Part shown: piece by piece, positions 1-4,453 of the stretch
Layout: every line of letters starts with the position of its first letter
Numbering within the stretch: position 1 is the stretch's first letter
Source: Porticoccaceae bacterium
Lineage (GTDB): Bacteria > Pseudomonadota > Gammaproteobacteria > Pseudomonadales > Porticoccaceae
DNA: 7,314 bases
Reading direction: 5' to 3'
Assembly: GCA_003448675.1 (NCBI GenBank)
Contig: DLXZ01000161.1
Span: forward strand, 1 to 7,314
The notes under the pieces: generated by a model
What the model was told of the DNA's origin: nothing
Seen by the model: the letters and a program-made list of their open reading frames with translations, nothing else
Databases searched by the model: none
Program-made: the position numbers and the translations under genes

Positions 1-1
1 C

Positions 2-169
2 TATGCGGATTTAGGTTTGACTGAATACGTCCAGGCAATGCCGGAACCGTACAAAGTAGCCGGCGATGCGGTCACGGCATATCGCAATTTTTATCGAGGC
101 GAAAAACGCCACTTCGCGGTCTGGAAGCGACGTACAACCCCCGACTGGATGTCCGATAAGCCGCGATGA
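2..169 (+). CDS. C-terminal fragment of an unrecognised protein
   Basis: An open frame enters from the left edge and runs 55 codons to a TGA, with an in-frame TAG directly behind it. The peptide looks like real protein: it is rich in aromatic and basic residues and contains the stretch YRNFYRGEKRHFAVWKRR followed by TPDWM near the C-terminus. The spaced aromatic/basic pattern (YRxFYRGEK..FA.WK.R..P.W) resembles a conserved C-terminal tail, but I cannot name the family with confidence. The start lies outside the window. It is the only plus-strand gene and converges on the transporter gene, with about 236 bases between their stops. No T-run terminator is visible after its stop. The coding call rests on the protein-like composition and uninterrupted frame only. 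Confidence 0.55.
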   Translation, partial: YADLGLTEYVQAMPEPYKVAGDAVTAYRNFYRGEKRHFAVWKRRTTPDWMSDKPR

Positions 170-405
170 TAGGTAATTCAGTAGTGGAGGTTAGGCACGG
201 ATGTGTACTGCCATCAATACTTCAGCTTACCCCTCCTTGCCCGCAACCAGCCATCGCCAACGATCGGAGCTTCGGCGTTTGACGGCACATTAGCTCCCAG
301 GCAACTTATCGGCTAAGGAGAATAGCTTGATCGTAGGGATTGAATGACTTCTGTAAGTCGATGCACAAACCATAACCCGCCACACGGCATCAGCTTGATG
401 AGACG
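170..405. other. Convergent intergenic spacer, no gene seen
   Basis: This is the spacer between the stop of the left-edge plus-strand gene and the stop of the minus-strand transporter. All frames are broken by stops into short pieces. I see no hairpin followed by a T-run for either gene. On the minus strand around 305-385, short open pieces read partly like a decayed coding sequence (for example VAGYGLCIDL in one frame), but the frame is interrupted on both sides. I do not call a gene. Confidence 0.5.
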
Positions 406-1710
406 CTAGGTGTTTACCGTCAACGAGGGAGGCATTTGCGGTCTGCGCGGCGCCGCCAGCCACAGCATGGTCGGCGCAAATACCGCGAAACATGCCGCGA
501 CCACCAGCATCAAATCGTAAGCCCCGGAAATGTCATAGAGAAAGCCACCCAGCCAGGAGCCGGTGGCCCCGCCCAGGGCGGCAAACATGGACAGCAAGCC
601 AAAAATACTGGGAAAACGCGGCCCAGCAAACAGGTCCCTGGCCGCCGAGGGGATGATCGGTGCATTGGCCGCGTAACCAACGCCGATTAATACCGCAAAC
701 GCGATAGGCATAGCCAGGCCGGGAATAGTGTCGATCAAGGCCAGCGCCCCCACCGACAGCAATGTGCAGAACAAGCCCAGGGTATAAGTAGTCTCGCGGC
801 CAATGCGATCCGATAGCGCCCCCCAGATAATTTTACCGGGAATACTGGCAACACCGAGGATACCCACGATCACCGAACCCATGGTTTTGGCGACACCGTG
901 ATCCACCATAAAGGCAAACTGGTGCATGATCAGCAGCTGAGACAGGGCGCCACCGGTGAAAAATGCCAACACGGCGCAGCGAAAGCTACGCGAGCGGGCG
1001 GCACTTTTTACTGTCCACTCCGCATCAGGCGTAATGGCAGCGGCAGCTGCGGACGTCTTAGGTTTTGCCCCGGTGGATACATGCTGCTCTGATGCTTGTA
1101 GTTGCGTTGTATCCGCACTTTCTGGCAAACGCAAAATAAAAAAAGCCGCGGGCCAGATCACCAGGAGCACAATGGCAGCGAGTATCTGGAAAGCAGTCCG
1201 CCAATGGAAAGCCTCGATTAAACCGTTCGTCAGAGGGACCACCGCCAAAATACCCACACCGATACCGGCGGTAACGATACCCAGGACCGTGCCCACTTTA
1301 TGGGGAAACCAACGCTCGGCAAGGATCACCGATGGCACCCAACCGCAGGCGCCCAGACCCACGGCGGTCACCACACCGAAGGACAGATAAAGCTGCCACC
1401 ATTGGTTGACCTGGGAACTTAGCAACAGTCCACTGGCCATTATCACCGAGCCCACCATCATCAGGCGAGTGGGGCCAAACTGTTCAACCAGGCGACCGGC
1501 AAAAGGCCCGAACATCCCGTGGGCCAGAATAAACACCGACATCGCCCCGGCGGTAACCGAGCGCGACCAACCAAAGTGATCAATAAGGGCCACGAGAAAC
1601 ACGGAGTAGGAATACCAGATACCGTAGAGCAAACCCAGGGTAAGGAATAAGGTACCAACAACGAAAGCGCCACGCCGAAAGGCTTGGCTCGAGACCGGGT
1701 TCTGGGTCAA
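406..1710 (-). CDS. Major facilitator superfamily transporter
   Basis: This is an inner-membrane secondary transporter of 434 residues with the 12-helix, two-bundle MFS layout. Helix 1 begins near residue 15. A degenerate motif A (GRLVEQFGPTR, about 72-82) lies in the first half and a canonical one (GALSDRIGRET, about 297-307) in the second. A hydrophilic Ala/Lys-rich central loop spans about 196-244. The RWFPHKVGTVLGI segment is typical of monocarboxylate-porter or oxalate/formate-antiporter-like MFS proteins, so a carboxylate-type substrate is plausible but unproven. Start choice: a TTG at 1708-1710 is preceded by AGGAG with a 6-base spacer, placing helix 1 close to the N-terminus. An upstream ATG at 1750-1752 (448 aa) and a TTG at 1786-1788 (460 aa) have no convincing ribosome binding site. 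It lies downstream of SDR-A on the same strand with a terminator-like hairpin between, so it may be read only partly from the SDR-A promoter. Family sure, substrate unknown. Confidence 0.9.
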   Translation of the reverse strand: MTQNPVSSQAFRRGAFVVGTLFLTLGLLYGIWYSYSVFLVALIDHFGWSRSVTAGAMSVFILAHGMFGPFAGRLVEQFGPTRLMMVGSVIMASGLLLSSQVNQWWQLYLSFGVVTAVGLGACGWVPSVILAERWFPHKVGTVLGIVTAGIGVGILAVVPLTNGLIEAFHWRTAFQILAAIVLLVIWPAAFFILRLPESADTTQLQASEQHVSTGAKPKTSAAAAAITPDAEWTVKSAARSRSFRCAVLAFFTGGALSQLLIMHQFAFMVDHGVAKTMGSVIVGILGVASIPGKIIWGALSDRIGRETTYTLGLFCTLLSVGALALIDTIPGLAMPIAFAVLIGVGYAANAPIIPSAARDLFAGPRFPSIFGLLSMFAALGGATGSWLGGFLYDISGAYDLMLVVAACFAVFAPTMLWLAAPRRPQMPPSLTVNT

Positions 1711-1721
1711 GAAAATCTCCT
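1709..1721 (-). promoter_or_regulatory. Ribosome binding site deciding the transporter start
   Basis: On the minus strand, AGGAG is followed by ATTTTC and then TTG, a near-ideal Shine-Dalgarno spacing. The in-frame ATG 42 bases upstream has only GGCGGC in front of it. This supports TTG at 1710 as the initiation codon, which would give a protein starting M-T-Q-N-P. Confidence 0.55.
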
Positions 1722-1811
1722 GAATGAAACGACTGCGAATCAACAACGACATGCCGCCAGCACACCCACGGCGGACAGCTGGCGACAAACAACCTGAATT
1801 TTTTTACTACC

Positions 1812-1854
1812 GGATAAAAACCGGGGACGCTCCCGTTAGCTACTTCGCCCCGGT
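1812..1854 (-). terminator. Rho-independent terminator-like hairpin downstream of SDR-A
   Basis: On the minus strand a perfect 7-bp stem (ACCGGGG at 1854-1848 with CCCCGGT at 1826-1820) is followed by TTTTT. The loop is long (21 nt), but two further C-G/G-C pairs can form with one bulged T, and a smaller GGG/CCC hairpin could form inside. It starts 24 bases beyond the SDR-A stop, so it probably ends or attenuates the SDR-A transcript before the transporter gene. The long loop lowers confidence in efficient termination. Confidence 0.5.
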
Positions 1855-1877
1855 CACATGGATAAGCCTTGGTTACG

Positions 1878-2630
1878 TTACTGCGCGCCCCAACCACCGT
1901 CGACAACAAATTCCGATGCGGTAATAAATTTGGCCTCGTCGCTACACAGAAACAGCGACATGGTGGCAATATCGATGGGTTCGCCCATGCACCCCAGAGG
2001 CGTGGTCGCCGTTATCTCGGCGATGTAATCAGCGGTCAGGGTGTCGGCCAGCGGCGTTTTAATAATGCCAGGATGAACCGAATTAATGCGCACGCCCTGT
2101 TTAGCATACTCGAGGCCCGCTGACTTGGTCATCAGCCTCACCGCACCCTTGGCACCATGGTAGGCCACCATGCTGGGGGTGCCGATAATGCCGTATAGAG
2201 AGGAAATGTTAACGATGGCGCCATTGCCCGACTTTTTCAGCTCGGGCATGCAGGCTTTCATACCCAGCCAGACACCGGTCTGACAAATGGATACCACCCT
2301 GTTGAACCCTTCGAGGGTCTCCTCTTCAACGCCGCTGAAGTTGGCCACGCCGGCATTATTAACCAGAGTAGTGATAGCACCGTATTGGTCGACCGTGGTT
2401 TTGACGACATTGGCCCAATCCACTTCGCTGGTGACGTCGTGGCGCACAAAAATCGCATCGCCACCCTCGCCTTCAATGGCTCTCACCACGTTTGCACCCA
2501 GTTCTTCCTGGATATCGGTGACCACCACCTTAGCGCCCTCACTCGCGTAAAGGTGCGCGTGGGCCTCACCAATGCCGCTGGCGCCGCCCGTGATAATGGC
2601 TACTTTGCCTTCGAGTCTGCTACCCATCAT
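1878..2630 (-). CDS. NAD-type short-chain dehydrogenase/reductase (SDR-A) with altered active site
   Basis: This is a classical cytosolic SDR oxidoreductase of 250 residues, the family's usual length, with a Rossmann fold. Visible motifs are the nucleotide-binding TGGASGIG (14-21), Asp39 at the end of beta-2 (NAD(H) rather than NADP(H) preference by family rule), HDV at 64-66, NNAG (91-94), catalytic Ser144 in NISS, Tyr157 and Lys161 in YHGAK, HPG (186-188), and a C-terminal VDGGW. It resembles bacterial 3-alpha/20-beta-hydroxysteroid dehydrogenase-like and cyclic-alcohol dehydrogenases, but the substrate cannot be told. Odd point: the tetrad Asn expected 41 residues before the Tyr is Cys116 (VVSICQTGV). 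The tandem ATG start has AGGAG 4 bases before the first ATG and 7 before the second, so initiation at 2627 (249 aa) is equally possible. It appears to be controlled by the TetR-type operator upstream. The transporter lies downstream. Confidence 0.93.
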   Translation of the reverse strand: MMGSRLEGKVAIITGGASGIGEAHAHLYASEGAKVVVTDIQEELGANVVRAIEGEGGDAIFVRHDVTSEVDWANVVKTTVDQYGAITTLVNNAGVANFSGVEEETLEGFNRVVSICQTGVWLGMKACMPELKKSGNGAIVNISSLYGIIGTPSMVAYHGAKGAVRLMTKSAGLEYAKQGVRINSVHPGIIKTPLADTLTADYIAEITATTPLGCMGEPIDIATMSLFLCSDEAKFITASEFVVDGGWGAQ

Positions 2631-2724
2631 TGTTCTCCTGATTAGTTCGCCCAGACAGTCTCCGAGCCAATACCTGGTTCAGAGCGCCGGGTTGTGATTT
2701 GGTAAGTTAAAAAAAGGGACCGGC

Positions 2725-2754
2725 AGTATGCGTTACCGAACGGTCGGTATTCAA
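2725..2754 (-). promoter_or_regulatory. Putative sigma-70 promoter of SDR-A
   Basis: On the minus strand TTGAAT (2754-2749, 4/6 to the -35 consensus) is followed after 18 bases by CATACT (2730-2725, 4/6 to the -10 consensus). This would put the transcript start near 2718 and give a leader of roughly 90 nt before the SDR-A ATG, including a 7-T run. Both hexamers are moderate. The arrangement is supported mainly by the palindrome that fills the spacer. Confidence 0.5.
2734..2749. promoter_or_regulatory. TetR-type operator palindrome
   Basis: TACCGAACGGTCGGTA is a 16-bp inverted repeat with 14 of 16 positions symmetric: arms TACCGA/TCGGTA and a central CG. The ACCGA(N)4TCGGT form is typical of operators bound by TetR/AcrR-family repressors. 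It lies between the -35-like and -10-like hexamers of the SDR-A promoter, where a bound dimer would block RNA polymerase. No TetR gene is present in the window. Confidence 0.6.
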
Positions 2755-2760
2755 CCGTGG

Positions 2761-2797
2761 AAAACAAGCCCGTTAGCCACCCCGGTGTCAGCGGGCT
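2761..2797 (-). terminator. Terminator-like hairpin at the end of the YedK gene
   Basis: On the minus strand AGCCCG (2797-2792) pairs with CGGGCT (2772-2767), followed by TGTTTT. Inside the loop, CACC/GGTG can form a second small stem. The structure overlaps the end of the coding region: the TGA stop (2790-2788) lies in the loop. It separates the YedK gene from the SDR-A promoter. Confidence 0.5.
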
Positions 2798-3450
2798 AGC
2801 AGCGGCGCGCATAACCCGGCACCTTCGTTGCGCGGATTATTCACCTGCTGACTGACCGGGTAATAGCCCAACTCCAGCTCATTAGCTGGGGTTACATCGG
2901 GACCTAGCAACTCAGCACAACTGTCGGGCTTGCCCTCCAGCCATTCCCTGGCATTGAAAAGCGGCACGAATAACGGCATCCGGGGATGGATAAAAGCAAT
3001 CGCCGGGCTGGCCGCCCGGATGATCATGGTACAGGATTGAAACTGCTCAGGACCCGAACCCCACTGATCCCACAAACCGGCACAGACCAGAGGCTCGCCG
3101 CTGGCGACAAACAGGTAATAAGGCTGTTTGCCGCCGTTAAGCGTTTGCCACTCATAATAGCCCTGCAGGGGAATCAGGCAACGTTGGCCATCATTCCATG
3201 CACCCCTGAAGGCGGGCTTACCGATCAGGGATTCAGATCTGGCATTGAAGGTGGCATACCGGGTACTGGCTGTTTTTGACCAGGCAGGCACCAGACCCCA
3301 CCGCATGGGGGCACCCCCTTCCTTGGTAAACGCCGCGATATCCGCGCCCGGTGCGATGTTGTAACTCACCGCAACTTCATCGGGCCAGTCACCCAGAATA
3401 TCCCCCCAGCGGCCCATGTCCTGGACATGGTTTGCAAAACGTCCACACAC
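2788..3450 (-). CDS. yedK: SOS response-associated peptidase family (SRAP/YedK, HMCES-type) protein
   Basis: SRAP proteins covalently trap abasic sites in single-stranded DNA through a thiazolidine formed with Cys2, protecting the lesion from strand breakage. All family landmarks are visible in 220 residues (typical length): MCGRF at the N-terminus with Cys2 exposed after Met removal, the YNIAPG segment (30-35), MRWGLVPAW (49-57), Asn69 in FNARSES, Glu100 in GYYEW (usually GFYEW), His155 in IHPRMP, and a C-terminal VNNPRN. These match the Cys/Asn/Glu/His active-site set described for E. coli YedK. The start is a GTG followed by TGT for Cys2. It is fixed by the requirement for Cys at position 2, although only a weak AGG lies 8 bases upstream. 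It is 89 bases downstream of SDR-B on the same strand, so co-transcription is possible. A terminator-like hairpin overlaps its end. I see no LexA box upstream. Confidence 0.93.
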   Translation of the reverse strand: MCGRFANHVQDMGRWGDILGDWPDEVAVSYNIAPGADIAAFTKEGGAPMRWGLVPAWSKTASTRYATFNARSESLIGKPAFRGAWNDGQRCLIPLQGYYEWQTLNGGKQPYYLFVASGEPLVCAGLWDQWGSGPEQFQSCTMIIRAASPAIAFIHPRMPLFVPLFNAREWLEGKPDSCAELLGPDVTPANELELGYYPVSQQVNNPRNEGAGLCAPLLAR

Positions 3451-3470
3451 AATTTATGCCTGCTTTGTCA

Positions 3471-3492
3471 GCCGGGCTTTTGGCCCACCGGC
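3471..3492 (-). other. Bulged hairpin in the SDR-B/YedK spacer
   Basis: On the minus strand GCC-(GGT)-GGGC pairs with GCCC-GGC around a CAAAA loop: 7 bp with a 3-nt bulge. No T-run follows, so it is not a standard terminator. It lies about 20 bases before the GTG start of the YedK gene and could affect mRNA stability or translation. Low-confidence structure call. Confidence 0.25.
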
Positions 3493-3517
3493 CGTCCCCA
3501 ACACCTCTCAGGCTGCC

Positions 3518-3533
3518 CGATCCAGAAGGATCG
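3518..3533 (-). other. Perfect 6-bp tetraloop hairpin just after SDR-B
   Basis: CGATCC and GGATCG form a perfect stem around a 4-nt loop (TTCT on the minus strand), beginning 6 bases past the SDR-B stop codon. There is no following T-run, so it would act as a 3'-end or processing hairpin between SDR-B and the YedK gene rather than a classical terminator. The stem is short enough that chance is possible. Confidence 0.3.
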
Positions 3534-3539
3534 AAGTGA

Positions 3540-4292
3540 TCAGCCCGGGATATATAAACCGCCATTAACATGAAAGGTCTGCCCGGTGATATACGAGGCA
3601 TCGTCGGAGAGCAGAAACTCAACGGTGGCGGCAATCTCATGTGGCTTTCCCGCACGCCCCATGGGCACCTGCTTGATCAGGGTCTGGTATACATGATCCG
3701 GCATCACACCCTCTAGACCCTGGTGCATAATCAACCCTGGCGCCATGGCATTGACCGTAACGCCGTACTGGGCGAGATCCAGGGCAACCGAGTGAGTGTA
3801 GCCTAGCACGCCGGCCTTGGCAGCGGAGTAACAAGCCTGTCCGCTCGGGGGATTATAAGCGGCGAGGGAAGCAAAGTTTACAATACGCCCAAAGCCGGCA
3901 TCCACCATGGCCTTGGAAAAGGCCCGGGTGCAGAAAAAGGTGCCGTTGATATTAACCTGTATAACCCGGTTATGGGTTTTAGTATCCAACTCCCAGGGCT
4001 TGCCGTAACCCTGAATCCCGGCGTTATTGACCAGATAGGCCACATGCATACCGCGACCGGCAATTTCAGCCGCCAGATCGTTAACGTGTTCATCCTTGGT
4101 CACGTCGAGGGGAAACAGGGTGACCTGCTCCGCTTCTTCTGGCGTCAACGCGCTTTGCCGCCAATCCTCCAGTTCATCCGGCGTTTTTCGGTCACAGCCG
4201 ATAACCGGAATGCCCTTTCCCACCAGCCGCTTTGTCATGGCTGTACCCAGCCCGCCGATGGCGCCGGTAATGAGTGCGTATGTCCGTGACAT
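3540..4292 (-). CDS. Short-chain dehydrogenase/reductase (SDR-B), FabG-like
   Basis: This is a 250-residue classical SDR with an intact catalytic tetrad. TGAIGGLG (9-16) binds the dinucleotide. CDR at 33-35 ends beta-2, with Asp34 favouring NAD(H), although the following Arg makes the preference less certain. LDV is at 62-64, NNAG at 89-92, Asn114 in VNINGTF, Ser142 in NFASLAAY, Tyr155 and Lys159 in YSAAK, and PG at 185-186. TGQTFHVNGG precedes the C-terminus. Compared with typical family members, the segment at about 36-58 (TPDELEDWRQSALTPEEAEQ) is a longer, acidic insertion after beta-2. Its sequence is clearly different from SDR-A, so it is not a recent duplicate. The ATG start is well supported by AGGAG with 7-base spacing. 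That ribosome binding site overlaps the stop codon of the small ORF upstream, suggesting translational coupling. The substrate cannot be deduced. Confidence 0.93.
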   Translation of the reverse strand: MSRTYALITGAIGGLGTAMTKRLVGKGIPVIGCDRKTPDELEDWRQSALTPEEAEQVTLFPLDVTKDEHVNDLAAEIAGRGMHVAYLVNNAGIQGYGKPWELDTKTHNRVIQVNINGTFFCTRAFSKAMVDAGFGRIVNFASLAAYNPPSGQACYSAAKAGVLGYTHSVALDLAQYGVTVNAMAPGLIMHQGLEGVMPDHVYQTLIKQVPMGRAGKPHEIAATVEFLLSDDASYITGQTFHVNGGLYIPG

Positions 4293-4302
4293 GTAAAGTC
4301 TC

Positions 4303-4371
4303 CTAAAGCATCTCGTACATATTCAAGGTTTGGAAAGCCACGCACCCCAACATGTGGATCATGCAGTACAT
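4303..4371 (-). CDS. Candidate 22-aa Met/Cys-rich leader peptide upstream of SDR-B
   Basis: A small ORF of 22 codons plus TAG, starting with ATG, has a perfect GGAGGTG anti-16S match 8 bases upstream (4380-4386). The peptide begins MYCMIHMLGC and ends NMYEML: five Met, two Cys and one His in 22 residues, with Met at 1, 4 and 7 repeating every three residues. The stop codon is part of the SDR-B Shine-Dalgarno (TAG then GAG), 10 bases before the SDR-B ATG, a geometry typical of translational coupling. It could be a regulatory leader peptide, a small metal- or thiol-responsive peptide, or chance. No family is recognised. Support is the ribosome binding site and coupling geometry only; conservation is untested. 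Confidence 0.4.
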   Translation of the reverse strand: MYCMIHMLGCVAFQTLNMYEML

Positions 4372-4379
4372 GCGGCTAA

Positions 4380-4386
4380 CACCTCC
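4380..4386 (-). promoter_or_regulatory. Strong Shine-Dalgarno for the small ORF
   Basis: GGAGGTG on the minus strand is fully complementary to the CACCTCC end of 16S rRNA and lies 8 bases before an ATG. It is stronger than the sites in front of SDR-A or SDR-B. It sits in what would otherwise be plain spacer, which is the main reason to take the 22-codon ORF seriously. Confidence 0.5.
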
Positions 4387-4453
4387 AACGTATCGATTGA
4401 ATTGCTGTCTCTGGGCGGTATTGCTGGATTTCTATATCGAGAGCGACCTGGCC

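Noticed and set aside
296..400. Possible decayed coding sequence on the minus strand, with a VAGYGLCIDL stretch reminiscent of the fumarylacetoacetate hydrolase family
   Set aside because: Only about ten residues look familiar, the frame has a stop just upstream and another soon after, and no second motif of the family is found.
436..1390. Several plus-strand open frames opposite the transporter gene
   Set aside because: They are antisense to a clear MFS protein, low in hydrophobic pattern and high in Arg/Gln/Gly, as expected of shadow frames in GC-rich coding DNA.
3451..3539. LexA box in front of the YedK gene
   Set aside because: No CTGT-N8-ACAG type palindrome is present in the spacer, so SOS control is not supported by sequence.
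3451..3539. Rho-independent terminator after SDR-B
   Set aside because: Two hairpins are present, but neither is followed by a T-run on the minus strand.
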